This document shows positions 43,688 through 51,097 of a stretch of DNA of 64,000 nt, piece by piece. Within the stretch, counting starts at the first letter, position 1. Each line of letters starts with the position of its first letter. Location: positions 124,001-188,000 of the forward strand of contig MKSR01000012.1 of the NCBI GenBank assembly GCA_001898145.1, in the 5' to 3' direction. Under the pieces are notes generated by a model. It ran no database searches. It was given only the letters and a program-made list of their open reading frames with translations, and was not told where the DNA came from. Made by a program: the position numbers and the translations under genes. Source of the DNA: Dyadobacter sp. 50-39 (GTDB lineage: Bacteria > Bacteroidota > Bacteroidia > Cytophagales > Spirosomataceae).

Positions 43688-46153
43688 TTAAAAATCGCCT
43701 TCAAGGCTCTCCTTCGGCTTCTTTTTAGCCTGGTGCAAGCGGTAGTTCAAAGTCAGGTTAATCTGCCTCAAACGTCCCTGCGAACTGTTGCGGGCGTAAA
43801 AATTAGCGCCTTCAGTAATTGATCTGAATTTCCTGGAATTGAAAACGTCCACCACCGTAAGAGTGAGCGTCCCGTTCCCTTTCAGAATATCCCGTGTCGC
43901 GGCCAGATCGAGCGTCGCCAATGCCTTTCTGCGGCCCTGCGGCGTCTGCTGTGGTGCTTCGTAATTACCTCTCAACTGCACATCGGTATTTTTCCAAAGC
44001 GTAAACCGGGACATGGCGCGCACAAACCAGCTATAAGTATCGCTCTGAAATTCCTCATCCACGCCGGTGCCGTCCGTGATCGCACGGAAGAAATTCGCGC
44101 TGCCGTCGAGTTTCCACCATGGGTATGGGTTAAAAGATCCGGTGAATTCGGCGCCGTAAGCATCTTCGGTTCCCAGGTTTTCAGGCCGGGTGTAGGAACT
44201 TCCGTCGTCCTGCACGGTACGTATGCTGATGATCTTGCCGTTGGTGTGGCGGTAGTAGATCGAAGAAGTCAGCGAGCCCTTGTTCAGGTACTTAATGTGC
44301 CCGAGTTCGAATGCATTGGTAAACTCCGGATTCAGATCGGGGTTGCCGCTCCAATAATTGCGGTTATCGCTGTAAGTCGCGAACGGTGTGAGGTCGTTGT
44401 ATTGCGGCCTGCGCACGCGGCGGCTGTAACTGAGCTGGAATGCATTCTGTTTGGCGAAATCATAGGTCACGTGGACGCTGGGAAACAAATTGGCATACTT
44501 GCGGGCATTGACTTCATTGGTGGTCCTTAATGTGGTGGCAACACCGGTCCATTCGGCCCGCACACCGCCCTGATAGGAGAATCTGCCGGTTTTGTTACCG
44601 ATCATCCCATAGAGTGCATTGATATTCTCCTCGTAAAGAAAGTCATTGGTGAGCCCTGGCAAGGTGGTCCAGCCACCATCGCTGGTTTGCTGGGTAACGG
44701 TGTAGTCGTTGGTCATGTCACGGGAGCTGCTCCGCCCGCCGGCCTCGATCTTGCCGTCTTTCGCAAACGGATGCACATAATCGACCTGAAAAAGCAACTG
44801 TTTCTCCGTTTCATAATTTACCGCACGCTGCAACAACGGCGGAATGCCCGACGGGCTGCCATCCGGCTTGTACACATTCTCATGGTAATACTGGTCCGAA
44901 TCCTCCCAGTTGTCGAGGTAGCGCACATCGGCGGCGAACTCCTGTCCTTTCCGGTTGAAAGTCCTTTTGTAGGTCAATGCATATTCCGAGTTCGGCTCCG
45001 TTTCGGTTTCATCCTGCGTCCGGCGGGTGTAGCTCGTCATATTGTTCAGGCTCGACAGGTAATCGCGGTAATTGAGCGTCGAAAACCGCTTGCCTTTGCT
45101 TGTACGCCATGTATATGCGCCTGTGAGGACATTCTTGGAATTGAAATAATAATCGATCCCCCCGCGCGCGCTGTTGGCCATGCCTTTCAGGTTGCTCTTC
45201 ATATCACGCTCCATAATGAACGTGGAATCGTTACGGTAAAGCTCCTGGTACACAAAATTCCTGCCCGGCGTATTGCGGTACGACATCGTGTAGTTGATAA
45301 AAAAGTTGAGGTTTTTCTTCCGGTAGTTCACGTTCGCAGCCCCGCCAAAGTTGGTAGGATGCCCGGTAATAATGTCGAACGAGCCGTTAATGCCCTCTTT
45401 CCGTTCTTTTTTCAGCACAATGTTGATCACGCCGCCCATCCCCTCGGCTTCGTAACGCGCCGATGGATTGGTGATGATCTCCACCCGCTCTATCATACTG
45501 CCCTGCAACTGCGCCAACCCGCTGGCGCCCTTGATGCTCACCAGCCCCGAAGGCTTGCCATCGATCAGAATGCGTACGTTTCCGCTCCCCCTCAGACTCA
45601 CATTACCCTCCACATCCACGGCTACCGACGGGACGTTGGTCAAAATATCGACAGCCGTACCGCCTGCATTGGCGAGGTCTTTCCCTACATTGAATATCTT
45701 TTTATCGAGCGTCAACTCCATGGAACTCTTCTCCGCCTGCACGGTCACCTCATCGAGCGTCCGGGCGGAAGCCGCCACCTTAATCACGCCCAGGTTCAGC
45801 GGAGAATTGGCCGCACTCACTTTTATATTAGTTGTGTAATTGGGTTTATATCCAATGAATTCAGACAATGCATAATAGGTACCGGCCGCGATGTCTACCA
45901 CAAACCCGCCTGTCTCGTCTGTGATCGCGCCGGACACGAATGAACTATCGGTTGTTTTGAAGAGCCGGATACTCGCGTAACCGAGCGGCGCATTGTTCGC
46001 ACCATCGATAATCTTGCCTGTAACCTTCAATTTCCCGTTATTCTGCGCCACAGCCGGCGCCGCTGCCAACATCCCGAGAATCAATGCAAACCCCACAAAA
46101 CCACGCGCCTTCCCTGAAAGAAAGCCCTGCTTCAAACTGCTCCTGATAGCCAT
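43688..46153 (-). CDS. TonB-dependent receptor-type outer-membrane protein
   Basis: 821 residues from the ATG at 46153, which gives a good signal peptide (cleavage after APAVAQ); the frame is open further but that part overlaps the divergent promoter. Domains: carboxypeptidase-regulatory-like beta sandwich (about 35-120), plug (about 135-225, VTVQAEKSS...IERVEIITNPSARYEAEG) and a large barrel of the OMP_b-brl_3 type. There is no SusD partner. Such receptors import peptides, siderophores or glycans; the substrate is unknown. The final residues do not show the usual aromatic C-terminal end. Confidence 0.85.
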   Translation of the reverse strand: MAIRSSLKQGFLSGKARGFVGFALILGMLAAAPAVAQNNGKLKVTGKIIDGANNAPLGYASIRLFKTTDSSFVSGAITDETGGFVVDIAAGTYYALSEFIGYKPNYTTNIKVSAANSPLNLGVIKVAASARTLDEVTVQAEKSSMELTLDKKIFNVGKDLANAGGTAVDILTNVPSVAVDVEGNVSLRGSGNVRILIDGKPSGLVSIKGASGLAQLQGSMIERVEIITNPSARYEAEGMGGVINIVLKKERKEGINGSFDIITGHPTNFGGAANVNYRKKNLNFFINYTMSYRNTPGRNFVYQELYRNDSTFIMERDMKSNLKGMANSARGGIDYYFNSKNVLTGAYTWRTSKGKRFSTLNYRDYLSSLNNMTSYTRRTQDETETEPNSEYALTYKRTFNRKGQEFAADVRYLDNWEDSDQYYHENVYKPDGSPSGIPPLLQRAVNYETEKQLLFQVDYVHPFAKDGKIEAGGRSSSRDMTNDYTVTQQTSDGGWTTLPGLTNDFLYEENINALYGMIGNKTGRFSYQGGVRAEWTGVATTLRTTNEVNARKYANLFPSVHVTYDFAKQNAFQLSYSRRVRRPQYNDLTPFATYSDNRNYWSGNPDLNPEFTNAFELGHIKYLNKGSLTSSIYYRHTNGKIISIRTVQDDGSSYTRPENLGTEDAYGAEFTGSFNPYPWWKLDGSANFFRAITDGTGVDEEFQSDTYSWFVRAMSRFTLWKNTDVQLRGNYEAPQQTPQGRRKALATLDLAATRDILKGNGTLTLTVVDVFNSRKFRSITEGANFYARNSSQGRLRQINLTLNYRLHQAKKKPKESLEGDF

Positions 46154-46281
46154 TATCCTGTTGTAATATTTTCTCAAATACTTTAAAAAGTTGTTACCCA
46201 TACAAACCGGTTTCCGCCGCCATTTTACTCTACCATAATGATATATTAAAATGAACTTCCCACGGCTCCGGCGGAATTTTG

Positions 46282-46289
46282 TACCTTTG
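46282..46289 (+). promoter_or_regulatory. Probable -7 box (TACCTTTG) for the MATE gene
   Basis: It matches TAnnTTTG, 28 bases before the ATG at 46317. No -33 TTG. Confidence 0.45.
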
Positions 46290-46316
46290 CACTCTTTTTG
46301 CAGATCCACACAGGCC

Positions 46317-47645
46317 ATGAAAAGCGAAGCATCACAAACTTTAAGATTAGCGTTTCCTATCATTATCGGAGAACTGGCCCAGATGGCCCTCCACCTTATC
46401 GACAGTGCAATGGTGGGTGCGATCAGCTACAAACAGCTGGCCGCGGCCGCACTCGTCATCAATGCGATGAACATCCCTTTCGTGATCGGGATCGGCATGA
46501 CGATCTCCGTTTCGCAAATGGTATCCCTCGCCAACGGCCGACGCGACGCGCAGCAGGTGTCGCATTATCTTTTCAACGGTTTCTGCCTTTGCACGCTCAC
46601 CGCGCTGGTCATTTCCTTCACATTGCTTTTTGGAAAAGATTACCTGCGTAACCTTGGGCAGGACCCGGAGGTCGTGGAGCTGGCGATCCCGTTCATGCGG
46701 CTGATGGGCCTTTCCATTATTCCCATGCTGCTCTTCATGACCTTGAAGCAATTCGCCGACGGCCTTGAACACACCCGTACCGCGATGATCTTCTCGCTGG
46801 CGGGTATGCCTGTCAATATTTTGCTCAACTGGCTCCTCATTTACGGCAACTGGGGGTTCCCGCGCCTCGAACTGGAAGGCGCAGGCTGGGCGACGCTCAT
46901 TACCAGGAGTATGATGTTCCTCGCATTGCTGTTTGTCATTTTGAAGCACAAAACTTTTCAAAAATACATCGCCGTTAGCCGCAACCAATGGTATTTCAAA
47001 GGGCAGACATGGCGCGAACTGCTGCACATAGGCGTACCCAGCAGCTTGCAGATCGGGATGGAAGCGGGCGCATTTGCGGTATCTGGCATTATCATCGGTA
47101 CCCTGGGCGCGGTGGCGCAGGCGGCGCATCAGATCGCGCTGAGCAGTGCTTCCTTCACATTTATGGTTTCAATGGGCCTCGCACAGGCGGGTTCGATACG
47201 CGTGAGCAATGCACTCGGGCGCAGCGACTGGGCGAAGATTTTTGTGATCGGTAAAAGCACACTCATCACCGCATTGATTTACGGAACACTTTGCGCCATT
47301 ACTTTCGGCGTACTGCGCAACCACTTGCCCCTCGCATTCAACAACAATACCGACGTGGTGGGACTTGCCGCATTACTACTCCTTTTCGCGGCCGTTTTCC
47401 AGATTTCCGATGCCACCCAGGCTATCGGTGCGGGACTGTTGCGGGGTATCAAGGATGTGAAAACACCAACGATCCTGATCGGTATCGCGTATTGGGTGAT
47501 CGGGATCCCGGTCGGGTACACGCTCGCATTCCATTTCGGAATGGGCGCATCGGGCATGTGGCTCGGTCTGATCCTCGGATTAACGATGGCCTCGATCTTT
47601 CTGATAACCCGCTTCTTCAAAATGACGGGAAGAAATCAGGTTTAG
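46317..47645 (+). CDS. MATE-family multidrug/sodium exporter (NorM type)
   Basis: 442 residues from the ATG at 46317 (an earlier in-frame ATG at 46251 lies before the promoter box). Twelve membrane helices in two six-helix bundles. NorM-type signatures: LAFPIIIGELAQMALHLIDSAMVG in helix 1 and ASGMWLGLILG near the end. It exports cationic drugs or metabolites with H+ or Na+. Divergent from the receptor gene. Confidence 0.9.
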   Translation: MKSEASQTLRLAFPIIIGELAQMALHLIDSAMVGAISYKQLAAAALVINAMNIPFVIGIGMTISVSQMVSLANGRRDAQQVSHYLFNGFCLCTLTALVISFTLLFGKDYLRNLGQDPEVVELAIPFMRLMGLSIIPMLLFMTLKQFADGLEHTRTAMIFSLAGMPVNILLNWLLIYGNWGFPRLELEGAGWATLITRSMMFLALLFVILKHKTFQKYIAVSRNQWYFKGQTWRELLHIGVPSSLQIGMEAGAFAVSGIIIGTLGAVAQAAHQIALSSASFTFMVSMGLAQAGSIRVSNALGRSDWAKIFVIGKSTLITALIYGTLCAITFGVLRNHLPLAFNNNTDVVGLAALLLLFAAVFQISDATQAIGAGLLRGIKDVKTPTILIGIAYWVIGIPVGYTLAFHFGMGASGMWLGLILGLTMASIFLITRFFKMTGRNQV

Positions 47646-47647
47646 AT

Positions 47648-47702
47648 AAAACTTCGTCAAAATCCGACTTGTTGATAAGGATATAATTGCAAAACTTCGT
47701 CA
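47648..47702 (+). repeat. 12-bp direct repeat upstream of the GapN-like gene
   Basis: AAAACTTCGTCA occurs at 47648-47659 and again at 47691-47702, 43 bases start to start. It may be a regulator site pair. Confidence 0.5.
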
Positions 47703-47755
47703 TTAATCCAAGTGCGCTTTTTTTAATCAATTCTTATCCACAAAAATCTGATTCA

Positions 47756-49381
47756 ATGGATTTCAATTCCACGTTAAGGAACATCTTTGTTGAAGAAAAA
47801 GACATTCCTGCGGAGTTCAGCCTGCCATCCCTGATCCACCAGCGCGAGTACCTTTGCAATGGCGAAATGAAGACCTGGGACGGGCCGTTTCACGAAGTTT
47901 ACTCGCCAATCTGCGTGCAAACTGCCAACGGCCTCGAACGCAAGCTGATCGGAAGCTACCCGTTATGCACCGCCACCGAAGCTGCGGAAGCGCTGGACGC
48001 GGCTGTCACCGCGTACAACAGCGGCCGCGGTGAGTGGCCCACAATGGGCGTTGCCGAACGCATTCACTGCGTAGAGCAGTTTACCGGCCGTATGATCGAG
48101 AAAAAAGACATCATCGTCAAGCTCATCATGTGGGAAATCGGGAAGTCATTTGCCGACTCCGTCAAGGAATTCGATCGTACCGTTGAATACATTTACGCCA
48201 CCATCGATTCGCTCAAAAACCTCGACCGCGTCTCGTCCGGCTTCGATATCGTCGACGGTATTGCGGCGCAGGTGCGGCGTTCGCCGCTGGGCGTAGTGCT
48301 TTGCATGGGTCCGTTCAACTATCCGCTCAACGAAACTTTCACCACCCTGATCCCAGCACTGATCATGGGCAATACATTGCTTTTCAAACCGCCTAAATTC
48401 GGTACGCTGCTGCATTACCCATTGCAGGAAGCCTTCCGCGATTGCTTCCCGAAAGGTGTCGTGAATGTGATCTACGGTCGCGGTAACACCATTGTTCCGG
48501 GGCTCATGCAGTCGGGCAAAATCAACGTCCTGACGCTGATCGGTTCCAGCAAAGTGGCTAATGAACTGAAGAAATCCCACCCGAAAGTGAACCGCCTGCG
48601 TGCAGTGCTCGGCTTGGATGCCAAGAATGCGGCGATTGTCACACCTGAGGCGGATCTCGATCTTGCGGTGAAAGAAATCATCACCGGCTCGCTATCGTTT
48701 AATGGTCAGCGTTGTACGGCTTTGAAAATCATTTGGGTGCACCGTACAGTTGCCGATGCATTCCTCGAAAAATTCAGCGCGGCCGTTGCCGAACTGAAAT
48801 TCGGAATGCCCTGGGAAAAGGGGGTATCGCTTACCCCGCTGCCTGAAACCAATAAAATTGAATACCTCAACGACTGCATTGCAGACGCGGAAGCGCACGG
48901 TGCGAAAGTGGTCAATGAAAACGGCGGTAAATCCGAAGGCTCATTCTTCTACCCGGCCGTCGTTTACCCGGTGAACGGCCAGATGAAGCTCTACCACGAA
49001 GAGCAGTTCGGGCCGATCGTGCCCGTGGTGCCCTTCGACGACCTGGAAGAAACCATTGAATTCCTCATCGAATCTACCCACGGCCAGCAGGTAAGTATTT
49101 TCAGCAACAATGCCCACGAAGTAGCCTCACTCATCGACCCGCTGGTAAACCAGGTAAGCCGCGTGAACATTAACACGCAATGCCAGCGCGGCCCGGACGT
49201 GTTTCCGTTCACAGGCCGCAAAGACAGCGCGGAAGGTACCCTCTCCGTCCCCGACGCCATCCGCGCCTTCTCCATCCGCTCGCTGGTAGCCTTCAAAATG
49301 AACGCCGCCAACAAGCAGTTGATCAACGAGATCGTGCATGAGGACACTTCCAATTTTTTGAGCACGAAGTTTATATTCTAA
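47756..49381 (+). CDS. NADP-dependent glyceraldehyde-3-phosphate dehydrogenase-like (GapN type)
   Basis: 541 residues from the ATG at 47756. Aldehyde dehydrogenase superfamily: cofactor pocket in GVVLCMGPFNYPLNET, catalytic Cys320 in SFNGQRCTALK, and RGPDVFPFTGRKDSAEGTLS near the end, as in the non-phosphorylating GAPDH group. It would convert glyceraldehyde 3-phosphate to 3-phosphoglycerate with NADPH production. The usual ELGGK catalytic-Glu motif is replaced by GLDAKN (286-291), so the general base must lie elsewhere or be Asp. A strong terminator follows. Confidence 0.8.
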   Translation: MDFNSTLRNIFVEEKDIPAEFSLPSLIHQREYLCNGEMKTWDGPFHEVYSPICVQTANGLERKLIGSYPLCTATEAAEALDAAVTAYNSGRGEWPTMGVAERIHCVEQFTGRMIEKKDIIVKLIMWEIGKSFADSVKEFDRTVEYIYATIDSLKNLDRVSSGFDIVDGIAAQVRRSPLGVVLCMGPFNYPLNETFTTLIPALIMGNTLLFKPPKFGTLLHYPLQEAFRDCFPKGVVNVIYGRGNTIVPGLMQSGKINVLTLIGSSKVANELKKSHPKVNRLRAVLGLDAKNAAIVTPEADLDLAVKEIITGSLSFNGQRCTALKIIWVHRTVADAFLEKFSAAVAELKFGMPWEKGVSLTPLPETNKIEYLNDCIADAEAHGAKVVNENGGKSEGSFFYPAVVYPVNGQMKLYHEEQFGPIVPVVPFDDLEETIEFLIESTHGQQVSIFSNNAHEVASLIDPLVNQVSRVNINTQCQRGPDVFPFTGRKDSAEGTLSVPDAIRAFSIRSLVAFKMNAANKQLINEIVHEDTSNFLSTKFIF

Positions 49382-49402
49382 AATAATATCATTCGTCTCC
49401 GC

Positions 49403-49436
49403 AACGCCCGTTCAGGATACTGGACGGGCGTTTTTT
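49403..49436 (+). terminator. Terminator of the GapN-like gene
   Basis: An 11-bp stem (49403-49413 with 49422-49432, one G-T pair, arm AACGCCCGTTC) with an 8-base loop and six T. Confidence 0.9.
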
Positions 49437-49516
49437 GTACCGGAGGATCATTGGTGATAAGGGAAATCGATAGCCGTTTGTAGAAGGGTGCTTTGGGTTA
49501 ATTTAAGCACACTAAT

Positions 49517-50008
49517 ATGGATAGAGAAACATATACTTTCTACACGACTGCCGATGGTGTCGGCTATTTCTTCATTAGCGAGGGTAGTCGGGGAAAAATT
49601 CTGAAAGGCGTTTCGATCAAGCCGCTACCGAATGCTGCTCCTGATTTTTTGAGACCAATTTATAATCTGGCATTTGGAGACGCCCGAAAAACAACCAATG
49701 GCTGGACTCTCGATCATTCCGTCAGGAGCGGGAATGGGGATATGCCCAGGATAATTGCCACAGTAGTCCAAATCGCCATGGAGTTTATGGCTCAAAACAC
49801 GCGCGCCACTCTATCTTTTCAAGGATATGCCGACATCAAGTCTTTGGCACTTGGGAAAAACCAACGCACCATCTTGTACCAAAGGGTGATTGACTCGCAT
49901 TGGAGCGAACTAGCAGTTAATTGTAATTTCTGGGGTGCAAAAAATAACGAGGTCGCGGAATACACAGTTGGTAATCAATATGAACGAATATTGGCAAGGC
50001 TTAAATAA
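49517..50008 (+). CDS. DUF6934-like protein
   Basis: 163 residues, no signal peptide. The layout recalls DUF6934 of Bacteroidota: an N-terminal FISEGSRGKILKGVSIKPL, then YNLAFGD, a NGDMPRIIATVV helix, an ATLSFQGYADIK strand region and a small C-terminal part GNQYERILARLK. The function is unknown; members sit often in small variable islands with a tiny partner gene, as here. The DNA is visibly richer in A+T than its neighbours, so recent gain is possible. It begins with an ATG at 49517. Confidence 0.6.
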   Translation: MDRETYTFYTTADGVGYFFISEGSRGKILKGVSIKPLPNAAPDFLRPIYNLAFGDARKTTNGWTLDHSVRSGNGDMPRIIATVVQIAMEFMAQNTRATLSFQGYADIKSLALGKNQRTILYQRVIDSHWSELAVNCNFWGAKNNEVAEYTVGNQYERILARLK

Positions 50009-50035
50009 TTTCCTAACTTTAATAACATTGGACAT

Positions 50036-50236
50036 ATGAGCGCGACCATGGAAAAGCAAAAAATGGGGAGTGAGGAGTTTAATATCGAGGACATTCTCGC
50101 CGAACGAGAAAAAATTTTTGAAGCGATAATAAACTCCCCATTTCTAAATAAAAAACACCAAGAAGCCGATGAATATTTTTCAAAGCTTGAACCACCCTTT
50201 CCGTGGGAGAAAGAATCTTTGTGTAAAGACGCCTAA
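50036..50236 (+). CDS. Small acidic partner protein
   Basis: 66 residues, mostly helical and acidic: EEFNIEDILAEREKIFEAI then a Phe/Pro-rich tail PPFPWEKESL. It starts 28 bases after the DUF6934-like gene and is AT-rich like it. No family recognised. A small acidic helical partner next to a compact domain is reminiscent of toxin-antitoxin or regulatory pairs, but nothing in the sequence proves this. It ends 16 bases before a two-way terminator. Confidence 0.5.
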   Translation: MSATMEKQKMGSEEFNIEDILAEREKIFEAIINSPFLNKKHQEADEYFSKLEPPFPWEKESLCKDA

Positions 50237-50251
50237 GGCCGAGCATTAGTC

Positions 50252-50289
50252 AAAATCGACCGACCACCATGAAGCAGTCGGTCGATTTT
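50252..50289. terminator. Two-way terminator between the island and the sulfatase operon
   Basis: A 13-bp perfect stem (AAAATCGACCGAC at 50252-50264 with 50277-50289) with a 12-base loop, A4 on one side and T4 on the other. It serves the island (+) and the six-gene operon (-), whose last gene ends 13 bases away. Confidence 0.92.
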
Positions 50290-50301
50290 ATCCACTTTCT
50301 T

Positions 50302-51042
50302 TCACAAATTAGCCTCTGCCAGCACCCTTTCAATCTCCCCTTTCGGCGTGACGCCGCTCTTCTTCCATACCACTTGGTTCCCCCGGTAAAGAATCAAGGT
50401 CGGCAATGCAGTCACTCCCAATTCTTGGGTAAGCGCCTTGTTTTCGTAGGCTTCAATATTGATCACTTTCAAGGAGTTAGCCTGTTCATTTTTAATGGAA
50501 TCCACGATGGGGGCCAGGCGTTTGCAGGAACCGCAATAGCGGGAGCCGAAATCGACGAGGACAAGTTTGTCGGATTTCAAAGACGCCCGGTAATCGCTCA
50601 GTGAGAGGCCGGGGCCTACGGTGGACACGACGGGTTTGCCCATGCCGATCCATTTGCTAAGCCCGCCAGGCAATTCGGTAACATCCTTGAAGCCATGGTC
50701 GCGGAGATCCCTGGCGAGTTTGCCGCTGCGGCCGTTGGCGATCGAGTAAATGAATGTCGGTTTGCTTTTGTCGAGTCTGGCAATGGCTTTTGCGAAATCG
50801 GCTTCGTTGGCGACGCTGAAACTGGTCGCACCTTCCAGGTGATTTTGTGCGTACTCTTCCGGCAGGCGTGCGTCGAGGATCTGGGCGTTCTTGCCGGCTT
50901 TGGCAAGGCGCGTTTCGAACGCTTCGAAAGAAACGAGGTCATGTTTTGCAGCGGCCTGGGAGTCCGGCGCAGTCTGTGCATTCAGTACGGTATGGGCAAA
51001 GAGCAGCCATACCAATGTCCACATTGGTTTGAAAGTTTTCAT
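50302..51042 (-). CDS. Exported rhodanese-thioredoxin fusion (rhodanese without active Cys)
   Basis: 246 residues with a signal peptide (1-22). Rhodanese-like domain about 33-137: DARLPEEYAQNHLEGA and ELPGGLSKW are typical, but the active loop reads IYSIANGRSG, with Ser100 where the persulfide-forming Cys should be. Thioredoxin domain about 148-244 with CGSC at 170-173. So the second half can do disulfide chemistry in the periplasm while the first probably only binds. Last gene of the sulfatase operon, 55 bases after the HEAT sulfatase. Perhaps it keeps the sulfatases or their cysteines in the right state; this is a guess. Confidence 0.85.
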   Translation of the reverse strand: MKTFKPMWTLVWLLFAHTVLNAQTAPDSQAAAKHDLVSFEAFETRLAKAGKNAQILDARLPEEYAQNHLEGATSFSVANEADFAKAIARLDKSKPTFIYSIANGRSGKLARDLRDHGFKDVTELPGGLSKWIGMGKPVVSTVGPGLSLSDYRASLKSDKLVLVDFGSRYCGSCKRLAPIVDSIKNEQANSLKVINIEAYENKALTQELGVTALPTLILYRGNQVVWKKSGVTPKGEIERVLAEANL

Positions 51043-51097
51043 TGAAACTGGATTTAAAGTGATTACTGCTTTCGGTGGCTGGCCTTGGCTATCGACT

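Noticed and set aside
44687-45943. 418-codon open frame on the plus strand inside the TonB-type receptor gene
   Set aside because: It is fully antisense to a well-supported gene; its translation is Arg/His/Val-rich with no domain. Long antisense frames are common in GC-moderate genes.
46154-46363. N-terminal extension of the TonB-type receptor
   Set aside because: It overlaps the MATE promoter and coding start; the ATG at 46153 gives a proper signal peptide.
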